Origin: Bacillota bacterium
GTDB lineage: Bacteria > Bacillota > Clostridia > Acetivibrionales > DSM-1351
Direction of reading: 5' to 3'
Assembly (NCBI GenBank): GCA_023439045.1
Contig: JAEXOY010000030.1
Location: 62,001-126,000, forward strand
Length of the DNA: 64,000 nt
Made by a program: the position numbers and the translations under genes
Shown here: one piece after another, positions 25,994-35,353 of the stretch
How the letters are laid out: each line of letters opens with the position of its first letter
Position numbering within the stretch: position 1 is the first letter of the stretch
The notes under the pieces: model-generated
What the model saw: the letters and a program-made list of their open reading frames with translations, nothing else
Databases searched by the model: none
What the model was told of the DNA's origin: nothing

Positions 25994-26995
25994 ATGAGCA
26001 TGGATATACTGAAAAAAGAGTTAAAGGAAAATAGCATACGCAATGTTTATCTATTTTATGGTCCTGAAGAATACTTAAAAAAGTACTATATTGATACCAT
26101 TACTCAGCAGTTGCTATCATCGGAGGATATGGATCTTAACTACAATTGTACTGACGGTAAGATTGAAGCTGATAGTGTTATTCAAAATTGTGAAACACTA
26201 CCTGTATTCTGTGAAAAAAAGGTGATTATAGTTAAAAACTCGGGGTTATTCAAATCAGAGGGAAAGGGTGCAAAAGGCAAGCTTGAGGAATACCTTACTA
26301 GTATCCCGGACTATACCTGTTTGATTTTTGTAGAGAATGAGGTAGATAAAAGGCTTAAGCTAGTTAATTCAATTAAAAAAAGCGGGCTGGTTGTGGAATT
26401 TGAATATCAGAAGCCAGCAGACTTGGTTAAATGGGTTATAAAGGTAGTTAAGAGTTACAAAAAGGACATAGACCCATTGGCAGCTTCATATATAGTTGAA
26501 AACAGCGAATACAGTATGACTGAGCTTTTAAATGAGATAAATAAGATGATTGTGTTTGCAGGGGAGAAGAAGGAGATATCACTAGATGATGCAATGAGTG
26601 TATGCACAAAATCTATTAAAAGTCGTATTTTTGATTTGACTGATGCGGTATCAGAAGGTAACATAAATAAGGCAATGAATCTATTAAATGACATGGCAGC
26701 AGTACGTGAACCTATGCAAAAGGTTTTATATATGATCATTCGTCAGATTAGACAGATATACAGGGTTAAGCTTCTAAAGAAGCAGTCAGTACCCGATAGT
26801 CTTATTGCAAAACAACTTGGCTTAACGCCATTTATTGCAAATAAAATACTAAAAACTAGTAGAAATCTTGATTTTGACGTAGTTGAGAATGCAATGCAAT
26901 ATGCGCTAGAATTGGATGAATCAATTAAATCAGGAAAGATGGATGACAGAATAGCTGTTGAACTATTGATAGTTTCAATGGGAAGAAACGGTTAA
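25994..26995 (+). CDS. holA: DNA polymerase III subunit delta
   Basis: A 333-aa clamp-loader wrench subunit. NVYLFYGPEEYLKKYYIDTI near the N-terminus is the typical degenerate P-loop region without an intact Walker A, and a C-terminal collar domain contains RIFDLTDAVSEGNINKAMNL and the IRQIRQIYRVK segment. It loads the beta clamp together with delta-prime and DnaX. The ATG at 25994 is preceded by GGGGACGG; a second in-frame ATG at 26000 is also possible. comEC-holA order is conserved in Firmicutes. Confidence 0.9.
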   Translation: MSMDILKKELKENSIRNVYLFYGPEEYLKKYYIDTITQQLLSSEDMDLNYNCTDGKIEADSVIQNCETLPVFCEKKVIIVKNSGLFKSEGKGAKGKLEEYLTSIPDYTCLIFVENEVDKRLKLVNSIKKSGLVVEFEYQKPADLVKWVIKVVKSYKKDIDPLAASYIVENSEYSMTELLNEINKMIVFAGEKKEISLDDAMSVCTKSIKSRIFDLTDAVSEGNINKAMNLLNDMAAVREPMQKVLYMIIRQIRQIYRVKLLKKQSVPDSLIAKQLGLTPFIANKILKTSRNLDFDVVENAMQYALELDESIKSGKMDDRIAVELLIVSMGRNG

Positions 26996-27035
26996 GGGGA
27001 TTATGTAACAACTTAAATGTATTAGAGGGGTGGAA

Positions 27036-28805
27036 ATGGGTTTGACAAAATGGATTTTAAAGAATCCTAGGGTTGATTTTGAAAACATGTCAAGAACGTT
27101 AGGGGTAAGTGAGCTTATCTGCAGAGTTCTTGTGAATAGAAAAATATATGAACAGATTGATGCAATGGCTTTTATAAACCCTGAGCTTAGTAAGCTTTAT
27201 AACCCTAGACTTATGAAGGACTTGGTAAAAGCCGCGGACATTATAAAAGATAAGATTACTTCAGGCAAGAAAATACGCATTGTTGGGGACTATGACGTTG
27301 ACGGTGTCATCAGCACGTATGTACTGATGGAAGCACTAACTCACTGCGGAGCCCTTGTTGATTACGACATTCCGCATCGTGTACACGATGGTTATGGTAT
27401 CAATGTTTCAATAATTGAAAAAGCATATAAGGACGGAATTGATACTATCATCACTTGTGACAATGGTATAGCAGCAATAGATCAGATTAAACATGCCAAA
27501 CAGCTTGGAATGACTGTAATTGTTACCGACCATCATGAAGTACCGTTTGTTGTCTGTGAGGACGGCAGTAGGTGCCATGTAATACCTGAGGCAGACGCGG
27601 TTGTGGACTGCAAGCAAACCGATTGCAATTATCCTTTCAAGCTATTATGCGGAGCAGGAGTGGTGTTTAAGCTTGCACAGGTGCTTTTTGAAGAATTCCA
27701 CATAAGTAAAGCTATAGAAGAGCAGTTATATGAAATGGTGGCAATTGCTACTGTTTGTGATGTGGTAGACCTTGTATCGGAGAATAGAATAATTGTAAAA
27801 AAAGGGCTTGAGACTTTAGCTAATACCAAAAATCCGGGCCTATTGGCACTTCTCATGGAGACTGGAATACAGGACAAGGAGTTGTCAGTATATCATCTCG
27901 GCTTTATTATCGGGCCTTGTATTAATGCTTCAGGTAGGCTGGAATGTGCTCGCCAAGGACTTGAAATGCTTTTGTGCAGGAATATTGACGACGCAATACC
28001 ACTTGCAAGAGAGTTGGCTCAATTAAATGCAGAAAGAAAAAGTATGACACAAGAGGGCATAGAGGAAGTTTGTGCTGCAATTGAAAGCTCAGATATAAAA
28101 AACGACAAGGTCTTTATAGTCTATAATAATAATATTCACGAAAGTATCGCAGGTATTATTGCTGGCAAAATACGTGAAAAATATAATGTACCTACCTTTG
28201 TACTCACTGATAGTGAAAATGGTGTTAAGGGTTCAGGGCGTTCAATAGAAGAATATAATATGTTTGAGGAGCTCTTAGCGTGCAGGGACCTTCTTGACAA
28301 GTTTGGAGGGCATCCTATGGCGGCAGGGCTCAGTCTTCCATATGAGAATATAGAATTATTAAGAAGGGCGATGAATGAAAAAGCTACCCTTACAGAGGAC
28401 GATTTGGTACCAAAACTGTATATTGATGCCCAAGTGCCAATAGAAACTATTAGCCTTTTGATGGCACAAGAGATATCGATATTGGAGCCGTATGGAAAGG
28501 GAAATTCAAAGCCTGTTTTTGCAGATAAGAATGTAGCTGTTACAAGAGCCACCGTTATAGGGGCTAATAAAAATGTTCTCAAGCTAAAGTTATCCAAAAA
28601 AACGGGAAAAAGCATAGACGCAATATATTTTGGCAATATTGAAGACTTCGATAGTTATATTGAGGCTAAATTTGGAGAAAATGAAAAGAATCTGATGTAT
28701 GAGGGCAAGAATAATAATGTTGTACTGGATTTAGCCTTTAATATTGACATAAATCAGTACAATAATTTGAAAAGTGTGCAACTGATACTGCAAAACTTTA
28801 GATAG
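27036..28805 (+). CDS. recJ: Single-stranded-DNA-specific exonuclease RecJ
   Basis: A 589-aa DHH-family 5'-3' exonuclease for recombination and mismatch repair. Metal-binding motifs are VGDYDVDGVIS, CDNGI, TDHHEVP and the DHHA1 motif GSGRSIEEYNMFE with GGHPMAAG. A C-terminal OB-like region follows. The ATG at 27036 is chosen because AGAGGGG lies 5 bp upstream; an in-frame GTG at 27030 overlaps it. The length is close to the family norm. It starts about 40 bp after holA and is probably co-transcribed with it. Confidence 0.92.
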   Translation: MGLTKWILKNPRVDFENMSRTLGVSELICRVLVNRKIYEQIDAMAFINPELSKLYNPRLMKDLVKAADIIKDKITSGKKIRIVGDYDVDGVISTYVLMEALTHCGALVDYDIPHRVHDGYGINVSIIEKAYKDGIDTIITCDNGIAAIDQIKHAKQLGMTVIVTDHHEVPFVVCEDGSRCHVIPEADAVVDCKQTDCNYPFKLLCGAGVVFKLAQVLFEEFHISKAIEEQLYEMVAIATVCDVVDLVSENRIIVKKGLETLANTKNPGLLALLMETGIQDKELSVYHLGFIIGPCINASGRLECARQGLEMLLCRNIDDAIPLARELAQLNAERKSMTQEGIEEVCAAIESSDIKNDKVFIVYNNNIHESIAGIIAGKIREKYNVPTFVLTDSENGVKGSGRSIEEYNMFEELLACRDLLDKFGGHPMAAGLSLPYENIELLRRAMNEKATLTEDDLVPKLYIDAQVPIETISLLMAQEISILEPYGKGNSKPVFADKNVAVTRATVIGANKNVLKLKLSKKTGKSIDAIYFGNIEDFDSYIEAKFGENEKNLMYEGKNNNVVLDLAFNIDINQYNNLKSVQLILQNFR

Positions 28806-28900
28806 AAAAGCTTGTTGTGTTTACTTGTATATGTTGAAATTTTGCTATATAATAAATCCATTATAAATACAAATGTATATTCCGAAAGAGAGTGTATTTT

Positions 28901-29416
28901 ATGGAGCTAAAAGAGAAACTTAGACACGTAATGGATTTTCCAAAGGAAGGAATTGACTTTATTGATATAACGACTGTTCTTCAGGATGCAGAAGCCTTTA
29001 AGGAGTGCATGGACAACTTTGTAGCACTAGCTTCAAAGTATGGAGAGTTTGATGTGATTGTTGGTTCTGAATCCCGAGGCTTTATTTTTGGGGCACCCTT
29101 GGCATATATAATGGGAAAAGGCTTTGTACCAGTTAGAAAGAAAGGCAAATTACCTTACAAAACTATTCAGGCAGAGTATGCTTTGGAATATGGAACTGAT
29201 GTACTTGAAATGCATCAGGATGCAATAAAGCCAGGACAGAGAGTATTGATTGTGGACGATCTTTTAGCAACGGGTGGGACAACAGATGCAAATATCAGGC
29301 TTATTGAAAAGCTTGGTGGTGAAATTGCAGGGATTATCTATTTTATTGAGTTATCCTTTTTGAACGGTAGAGAGAAGTTAAAAGGATACAATGTTGACTC
29401 TATAGTAAAGTTTTAG
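28901..29416 (+). CDS. apt: Adenine phosphoribosyltransferase
   Basis: A 171-aa purine-salvage enzyme making AMP from adenine and PRPP. The PRPP loop is VLIVDDLLATGGTT; FPKEGIDFIDITTVLQD at the N-terminus and ESRGFIFGAPLAY are typical. The ATG at 28901 gives the standard length, with GAGAG 8 bp upstream; an in-frame GTG at 28892 is less likely. It precedes the (p)ppGpp synthetase gene, a conserved order in Firmicutes, but a terminator lies between them. Confidence 0.95.
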   Translation: MELKEKLRHVMDFPKEGIDFIDITTVLQDAEAFKECMDNFVALASKYGEFDVIVGSESRGFIFGAPLAYIMGKGFVPVRKKGKLPYKTIQAEYALEYGTDVLEMHQDAIKPGQRVLIVDDLLATGGTTDANIRLIEKLGGEIAGIIYFIELSFLNGREKLKGYNVDSIVKF

Positions 29417-29495
29417 TTAGAATAAGTAAGTATTGTAGTTTTAAAGATAGCTTTATATACTGCTTATGACTTATATTTTGATACAAAAAATAGTT

Positions 29496-29538
29496 AAGCA
29501 CATACGCATTAGAGTATGTGCTTTCAAACAATTTTTTT
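29496..29538 (+). terminator. Terminator of apt
   Basis: AAGCACATAC pairs perfectly with GTATGTGCTT, followed by TTCAAACAATTTTTTT. The T-run is slightly displaced. Confidence 0.7.
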
Positions 29539-29580
29539 GGTCTAGATTTTATTTAGCCTTTTTGGCGGAGGGAGGATGTT

Positions 29581-31761
29581 TTGATTGATAATTTTACTGT
29601 TTTAGTTGAAAAAGTAAAAAAATATGATCTAAACTGTAACTTTGCCCTGCTCGAAAAGGCTTACTCCGTATCAAAAGCTGCTCATGAGGGGCAACAAAGA
29701 ATTTCGGGTGAGCCATATATCATTCATCCTGTCGAGGTTGCCATAATTTTGGCTGACATGGAGCTTGACTGTACTGCTATTATTGCTGGTTTGTTACATG
29801 ATACCATTGAGGATACCACATGTACATACGAATGTCTAAAGATAGACTTCGGTGTGGAAATTGCTGATCTGGTGGACGGAGTTACAAAGTTGGGAAAAAT
29901 CCCATTTACCACAAAGCAGGAACAGCAGGTTGAAAACCTTAGAAAAATGTTTATGGCAATGGCCAAGGACATTAGAGTAATACTTATCAAACTTGCTGAC
30001 AGGCTGCATAATATGAGAACCTTGCGGTATATGAGTTCAGATAAGCAAATCGAGAAGGCCACTGAAACCTTAGAAATATATGCCCCACTTGCACACAGAC
30101 TTGGTATGTCAAAAATTAAATGGGAGCTTGAAGATATATGCCTTAGATACCTCGATCCAAAAGGCTATTATGATCTGGTTGAGAAGATTGCTACCAAGAG
30201 AAAGCAAAGAGAGGCATATATTGAAAACATCGTAAATACGCTCAAAGAAAAGATAAGTGATCTAGGTATTGAGAACTCACAAATCGATGGCAGACCTAAA
30301 CATTTCTACAGTATTTATAGCAAAATGGTAAATCAGAATAAGACCTTAGAACAGATATACGACCTGTTTGCTTTTAGAATTATAGTTAATTCAGTTAAAG
30401 ACTGCTATGCCGTATTGGGACTTGTTCATGAGCTCTATAAGCCAATGCCTGGGCGATTCAAAGACTATATCGCAATGCCTAAACCAAATATGTATCAGTC
30501 ACTGCATACAACGCTCATTGGTCCCGAAGGACAACCCTTTGAGGTTCAAATAAGAACATGGGATATGCACAGAGTTGCAGAGGTTGGTATAGCTGCACAT
30601 TGGAAATACAAAGAGGGCGGTGCAAGCAAGGAAGACACCGAAAATAAATTTGCTTGGCTAAGGCAGCTTCTAGAATGGCAGAAGGATACTAAAGACGAGA
30701 ACGAGTTTATGGAAACTTTAAAGGTAGACCTTTTCACCGATGAGGTTTTCGTATTTACACCAAAAGGCGATGTAATGAGCTTGCCGCAAGATTCTACCCC
30801 AGTTGATTTTGCATATGCCATCCACAGTGCTGTAGGTAACAAGATGATTGGGGCAAGGGTTAATGGCAAGATGGTGCCTATTGACTATAGATTGAAAAAT
30901 GGGGATATTATCGATATTTTAACTTCTACTACTATACATGGACCCAGCCGTGACTGGCTCAAAATAGTTAAGAGCAGTCAGGCTAGAAATAAGATAAACC
31001 AGTGGTTCAAGAAAGAGAAAAGAGAAGAAAATATTGTTAGAGGTAAAGAAAATATTGATAGAGAGCTCAAAAAGCAGGGAGTAACATACAATCAATTGTT
31101 CAAAAATGAATGGGTTGATTTAGTTATAAGGAAATATAATTTTGGATCTCTAGATGATTTATTTGCCGCTGTTGGATACGGAGCAATTACATCAACAAAG
31201 ATTGTTACAAGGCTCAAGGAAGAGTACAAGAAGACTCTCAAGCCCGAAGAGCTTGAGGAAATGCTGCAGGATATAGTTCAAAACCGTGGCGAGAAGAAGA
31301 AAAAGAACATACCTGAGAGCGGTATTGTTGTTAAGGGCATTGATAATTGTCTGGTCAGACTTTCAAGATGTTGTAACCCTGTACCGGGTGATGAGATAAT
31401 TGGATATATTACAAGGGGTAGAGGAGTTTCGGTACACAGAAGTGATTGTACTAATGTGTCGGCTGGCTTAGGAGATGATGGCAGGCTTATCGATGTAAAA
31501 TGGTATACTACGGGTGATGTCGCATATAAGGCAGATATTACACTTATGGCTAATGACAGAACCTCCTTGCTGTTGGAAATAACGAATTGTATAGCTGAAT
31601 TAAAGATTCCTATTAAAGCAATTAACGCTAGAACGACAAAAGAGCAGATTACAATAATAAACTTAACACTTGAAATAACAAATACAGAACAGCTAGAAAA
31701 GATTATTAAGAGGCTGAAGAAGGTTGACAGCGTGTTTGAAGTAACTAGAAACAAAGGATAG
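29581..31761 (+). CDS. rel: Bifunctional (p)ppGpp synthetase/hydrolase (RSH)
   Basis: A 726-aa stringent-response enzyme. HD hydrolase domain (about 20-180) with H49 and HD73-74 in LLHDTIEDT; synthetase domain (about 240-350) with GRFKDYIAMPKPNMYQSLHT, where the RFKD form is that of bifunctional enzymes; TGS domain (about 390-450) starting FVFTPKGDVMSLP; Cys-rich CCNPVPGDEIIGYITRG; and a C-terminal ACT domain. The TTG start at 29581 has GGAGG 5 bp upstream; the nearby ATG at 29576 hits a stop at once. A 12-bp tandem repeat follows its stop codon. Confidence 0.95.
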   Translation: MIDNFTVLVEKVKKYDLNCNFALLEKAYSVSKAAHEGQQRISGEPYIIHPVEVAIILADMELDCTAIIAGLLHDTIEDTTCTYECLKIDFGVEIADLVDGVTKLGKIPFTTKQEQQVENLRKMFMAMAKDIRVILIKLADRLHNMRTLRYMSSDKQIEKATETLEIYAPLAHRLGMSKIKWELEDICLRYLDPKGYYDLVEKIATKRKQREAYIENIVNTLKEKISDLGIENSQIDGRPKHFYSIYSKMVNQNKTLEQIYDLFAFRIIVNSVKDCYAVLGLVHELYKPMPGRFKDYIAMPKPNMYQSLHTTLIGPEGQPFEVQIRTWDMHRVAEVGIAAHWKYKEGGASKEDTENKFAWLRQLLEWQKDTKDENEFMETLKVDLFTDEVFVFTPKGDVMSLPQDSTPVDFAYAIHSAVGNKMIGARVNGKMVPIDYRLKNGDIIDILTSTTIHGPSRDWLKIVKSSQARNKINQWFKKEKREENIVRGKENIDRELKKQGVTYNQLFKNEWVDLVIRKYNFGSLDDLFAAVGYGAITSTKIVTRLKEEYKKTLKPEELEEMLQDIVQNRGEKKKKNIPESGIVVKGIDNCLVRLSRCCNPVPGDEIIGYITRGRGVSVHRSDCTNVSAGLGDDGRLIDVKWYTTGDVAYKADITLMANDRTSLLLEITNCIAELKIPIKAINARTTKEQITIINLTLEITNTEQLEKIIKRLKKVDSVFEVTRNKG

Positions 31762-31783
31762 AGATAAACAGGGTTTAGATACC

Positions 31784-31930
31784 TTGTCCAAGAAAAGCAG
31801 CAAGAAAAGCAGCAAGAAAAGCAGCAAGAAGAGTAGAAAGAAAAGTAGCAAGAAAAGTAGCAAGAAAAGTAGCAAGAAAATATTTGGGAAAAAAGAAGGT
31901 TTTTATGAGGGCTGTTGTTCAAAGAGTTAA
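31784..31930 (+). other. Open frame of KKSS repeats between rel and dtd (doubtful gene)
   Basis: A 48-codon TTG-initiated frame reads through the 12-bp repeat as KKSS units, then IFGKKEGFYEGCCSKS, and overlaps the dtd start. No good ribosome-binding site precedes the TTG. The composition recalls lysine/serine-rich DNA- or RNA-binding tails, but it most likely arises from the repeat. Confidence 0.15.
31789..31880. repeat. 12-bp tandem repeat, about 7.7 copies
   Basis: Unit AAGCAGCAAGAA and variants (AAGTAGCAAGAA, GAGTAGAAAGAA) fill the spacer between rel and dtd. The right half uses the GTAGC form and the left half the GCAGC form, as if two variants each expanded. Confidence 0.9.
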
Positions 31931-32354
31931 GGGTTCGAAGGTTACGGTAGACAACGTGGTTTCGGGTGAAATAAATCAGGGGCTAATGGTACTATTGGGT
32001 GTCGGGCAGAATGATGATGAAAACGATGTTAATTATCTAGTAGAAAAGATAATTAACCTAAGAATATTTGAAGATGACCAGGGCAAGATGAACTATTCTC
32101 TATTAGATATAGGTGGGCATATACTGGTGGTTTCGCAATTTACACTTTTCGGTGACTGTCGTAAGGGAAGAAGGCCTAGCTATGACAAAGCTGCACGGCC
32201 AGAATGTGCTAAAATGCTATATGATAAATTTTTAGACAAATGCAAACAATACAATATCTATACACAAGCAGGGGTATTTCAAGCTAACATGTTGGTAGAC
32301 ATAATTAATGATGGTCCAGTAACACTTCTAGTGGACAGTAAAAGGGAATTCTGA
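31905..32354 (+). CDS. dtd: D-aminoacyl-tRNA deacylase
   Basis: A 149-aa editing enzyme, the exact family length, that hydrolyses D-aminoacyl- and glycyl-mischarged tRNA. The start MRAVVQRVKGSKVTVDN is canonical. SQFTLFGDCRKGRRPSYDKA and the cis-Gly-Pro motif in INDGPVTLLVDS form the active site. The ATG at 31905 follows AAGAAGG; an in-frame TTG at 31884 would add a stretch arising from the repeat. The order rel-dtd-MBL-hemZ is conserved in clostridia. Confidence 0.95.
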   Translation: MRAVVQRVKGSKVTVDNVVSGEINQGLMVLLGVGQNDDENDVNYLVEKIINLRIFEDDQGKMNYSLLDIGGHILVVSQFTLFGDCRKGRRPSYDKAARPECAKMLYDKFLDKCKQYNIYTQAGVFQANMLVDIINDGPVTLLVDSKREF

Positions 32355-32457
32355 TGTAATTAACTGACGCAATTGGTGGGATATTTTCAGAACATAATAC
32401 TTTCTAAATTGCTCTGCCTCTGCGTTGGTATTTTAATTAGTTTGGAGATGGACACTT

Positions 32458-33084
32458 ATGAATTTTAAACGTATTCAAAGAGGGATGTTTGATTCCTTAT
32501 GTTACTTAATCTATGAGGGTAAAGAAGCAGTTCTTATTGATGCAGGAGTTAATTGTGAGAAGGTATTATCCGTTGCTGAGGAATTTGGAGTGGATATCAA
32601 GAGTATAGTACTAACCCATGGGCACATTGACCATATTGTTGAGGCGGATAGAATCATTGAAAAAACAGGTGCAAAGCTATTAATACATGCCGATGATGCT
32701 CAAAGTCTGATTGACCCGAGGACAAATGCTTCTGCCTATACAGGCAAGCCATTTAGCTTAACATCGAAATATAATACCTTGAGTGATAAATCAGTCATTA
32801 CCATTGGAGAGAGTAAACTCAATATTATTCATACTCCTGGACATACTCCAGGGTCTGTATGCATACTGTGCGACGATATTCTTTTCTCAGGAGATACGCT
32901 ATTTGCAAGGGGATATGGCAGAGTAGACCTTCCTTATGGAAGCTTTGAGGATATATATTCTTCACTTGTTGATACGCTTTTTAAGCTGGAACCAGATATT
33001 AAAGTATTCCCTGGGCATGGTGCAAGTACAACCATTGGCGAGGAGGCAAGAAGCAACCCCATTTTGTATGCTACAAAATGGTAG
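32458..33084 (+). CDS. MBL-fold metallo-hydrolase (glyoxalase II-like)
   Basis: A 208-aa metallo-beta-lactamase-fold enzyme. The metal ligands are in LTHGHIDHI, HTPGHTPGSV, FSGDTLFARGYGRVD and VFPGHG. It resembles hydroxyacylglutathione hydrolase, but this organism type lacks glutathione, so a different thioester or persulfide is likely. TTGGAGATGG precedes the ATG. It sits in the conserved rel-dtd-MBL-hemZ string. Confidence 0.88.
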   Translation: MNFKRIQRGMFDSLCYLIYEGKEAVLIDAGVNCEKVLSVAEEFGVDIKSIVLTHGHIDHIVEADRIIEKTGAKLLIHADDAQSLIDPRTNASAYTGKPFSLTSKYNTLSDKSVITIGESKLNIIHTPGHTPGSVCILCDDILFSGDTLFARGYGRVDLPYGSFEDIYSSLVDTLFKLEPDIKVFPGHGASTTIGEEARSNPILYATKW

Positions 33085-33102
33085 GTTAATTAGAGGATAA
33101 AT

Positions 33103-34602
33103 ATGATTTATTTAAATAACGGATGCAGTGAGTATAGTTATGAGATAGAAGACGTTATAAAGCTTTTTTTTAGACAGCAACAGATAATTAAGATAAATGA
33201 GCCTTTGAACAATTCTTCAGAGGCATTAATTTTGTGTACCGATTTTATAGATGATACGGGTAATAAAAATATAAAAGTAAACATAAAGAAAGGTTCCAAA
33301 TCGAGAGTAATATCTGTTTGCTCTGAGCAGAAGGCAAGCTTAGAACCCCATGAAGCTAAAAGTCAGGTAAGAAAACTTTTAAAAAGGGAGCTTTATAAGC
33401 TAATATCAGATTTTTTTGATAGAAAACTACCATGGGGCGTACTTACCGGTATCAGACCAGCCAAACTAGTAAATGAAATGTTGGATAATAATTTTACACA
33501 CCAACAGGTTTTATCTGAACTAAAAGATAACTATTTTGTCTCAAATACAAAGGCACAATTACTATATGAGGTGGCTCAAAACCAGAGGCACCTTTTTGAG
33601 AAGACACCTAGTAATGCCATTTCATTATATATTGGGATACCTTTTTGTCCCACCAGATGCTTATATTGCTCATTTTCGTCTAGCACACTAGGACAATATA
33701 GAAAAATGGTAGATTTATATGTAGATACCCTAATACGTGAATTGAGCTTTACGGCATCGCTGCTAAACGATTATAACCTCATTATCGAGAGTATTTATAT
33801 TGGTGGTGGAACTCCCACCTCACTTAACGTAATGCAATTAGGCAAATTACTTTCTTCTATAGAACAGCTATTTGATTTGTCTCATCTCAGAGAGTATACC
33901 TTAGAAGCTGGAAGGCCAGATACTATTGATGAAGAGAAGCTTAGATTAATCGCAAATTCAAAGGTTGATAGAATTAGCATAAACCCACAAACAATGAATA
34001 ATGACACATTGAGGCTCATTGGAAGGCAGCATACTGCCCAAGACATTATAAGGGCATTTGAACTTGCCAGAAAAGAAGGCTTTGACAATATAAATATGGA
34101 CATTATCAGCGGATTGCCTGGTGAGAATGTGGAGATGTTTTTGCACACTCTCAAAGAGATTGAAAAGCTTAAACCCGATAGTCTTACAGTGCACACCATG
34201 TCTGTTAAAAGAGCATCAAGGCTTATGGAAGAGCAGAAACTCAACATGCTAGATGAGCAGTATGACAATGTTGAGAAGATGGTGGAATTAGCAAGGCAGT
34301 ACGCTTCAAATATGAAGTTGGTGCCATATTACTTATACAGACAGAGAAATATTCTAGGAAATCAGGAGAATACAGGCTACTGCCGAAAGGGCTGTGAAAG
34401 CTTATATAATATTCAAATCATGGAGGAGAGGCAATCCATTATTGCTTGCGGAGCAGGTGGGGTATCAAAGGTAGTATTTACTGATAATAGAATAGAGAGA
34501 TGCTTCAACGTAAAAAGCGTAGAGGAATATATTGGACGTATAGAAGAAATGCTGACTCGTAAGAGCCAGCTTATTCAGTCGAGATATATTTGTCTACAAT
34601 AA
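33103..34602 (+). CDS. hemZ: HemZ, oxygen-independent coproporphyrinogen III oxidase family
   Basis: A 499-aa radical SAM protein with the length and layout of Bacillus HemZ: an N-terminal domain of about 170 residues absent from HemN, then IGIPFCPTRCLYCSFSS with the CX3CX2C cluster motif, IYIGGGTPTSLN, and INMDIISGLPGE. HemZ is the coproporphyrinogen dehydrogenase-like paralogue; true activity in this organism is unproven. GAGGATAA precedes the ATG. Its 3' end overlaps the convergent motB gene by 32 bp, and no terminator separates them. Confidence 0.92.
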   Translation: MIYLNNGCSEYSYEIEDVIKLFFRQQQIIKINEPLNNSSEALILCTDFIDDTGNKNIKVNIKKGSKSRVISVCSEQKASLEPHEAKSQVRKLLKRELYKLISDFFDRKLPWGVLTGIRPAKLVNEMLDNNFTHQQVLSELKDNYFVSNTKAQLLYEVAQNQRHLFEKTPSNAISLYIGIPFCPTRCLYCSFSSSTLGQYRKMVDLYVDTLIRELSFTASLLNDYNLIIESIYIGGGTPTSLNVMQLGKLLSSIEQLFDLSHLREYTLEAGRPDTIDEEKLRLIANSKVDRISINPQTMNNDTLRLIGRQHTAQDIIRAFELARKEGFDNINMDIISGLPGENVEMFLHTLKEIEKLKPDSLTVHTMSVKRASRLMEEQKLNMLDEQYDNVEKMVELARQYASNMKLVPYYLYRQRNILGNQENTGYCRKGCESLYNIQIMEERQSIIACGAGGVSKVVFTDNRIERCFNVKSVEEYIGRIEEMLTRKSQLIQSRYICLQ

Positions 34603-35335
34603 TATCTATTCTTCTATTTTGTTTTCTTCCTGCTTCGGTTGCATTGTCGGCAATTGGGTGGAACTCCCCACGACCCTGGGGTATTAAGTTTTTCTCGTCC
34701 ATATCGCAGTAATCAATAAAATACTTTACTAGGTTTACAGCTCTTTTGGTAGATAACTCCCAATTGCTGGGGAAGGTATATGTATTTATAGGAACATTGT
34801 CAGTATGTCCTTCAACTATGATTTCAGTACCTAAAGTATTAAGCATTGTACCTATTTTGTTCATAACATCAATATGATTTTTGTTGAGGTCAGCTTTACC
34901 TGTATCAAACAGCAGAACCTCATTAAGTCGTAGAACTAGCTTTGTTGGCTCATCAATCAGGTTTATCTGATCTTCAAGTGAATGTTGGGTAATAGCAGCT
35001 TCAACCTCTTCCTTGAAGTTCTTGAGTCTTTTCTGGTATTCAAAATTATAATCTTCTTCATCTGTTTCTGCATTGTTATTCTTATTATCGATTAGATTTG
35101 GCATATTAATAAAATTATTTCCTATATTTTCAGCAAACAGTGCCCCAGAATTGTCACCAAAAGCTAACCGTAAAGATTCGGCAACGGCATCAAATTTCTG
35201 TTGATCGATAGCAGCCATAGAAAAAAGCATAATGAAAAAAGTTAATAATAATGTTACAAGATCACTATAAGTGGTCAGCCACTCTGGTGCTCCCTCACTA
35301 GAGGAGTCATCGGTGTATTTTTTTTTCCTTCTCAT
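34571..35335 (-). CDS. motB: Flagellar motor protein MotB
   Basis: A 254-aa stator subunit that anchors MotA to peptidoglycan. A short cytoplasmic N-terminus is followed by one transmembrane helix (about 25-48, LVTLLLTFFIMLFSMAAID), whose start normally carries the proton-binding Asp; here SDLVTLLLTF retains it. The C-terminal OmpA-like domain has EVLLFDTGKADLN and IVEGHTDNVPI. AAGGA precedes the ATG. It follows motA, and the pair is inserted between hemZ and hisS in opposite orientation, away from any flagellar cluster. Confidence 0.92.
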   Translation of the reverse strand: MRRKKKYTDDSSSEGAPEWLTTYSDLVTLLLTFFIMLFSMAAIDQQKFDAVAESLRLAFGDNSGALFAENIGNNFINMPNLIDNKNNNAETDEEDYNFEYQKRLKNFKEEVEAAITQHSLEDQINLIDEPTKLVLRLNEVLLFDTGKADLNKNHIDVMNKIGTMLNTLGTEIIVEGHTDNVPINTYTFPSNWELSTKRAVNLVKYFIDYCDMDEKNLIPQGRGEFHPIADNATEAGRKQNRRIDIIVDKYISTE

Positions 35336-35353
35336 AGTTTATTATATCCTTCT

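Noticed and set aside
31278..31922. 214-codon Cys/Phe-rich minus-strand frame
   Set aside because: It is the reverse reading of the 12-bp repeat joined to antisense of rel; no ribosome-binding site and no plausible protein composition.
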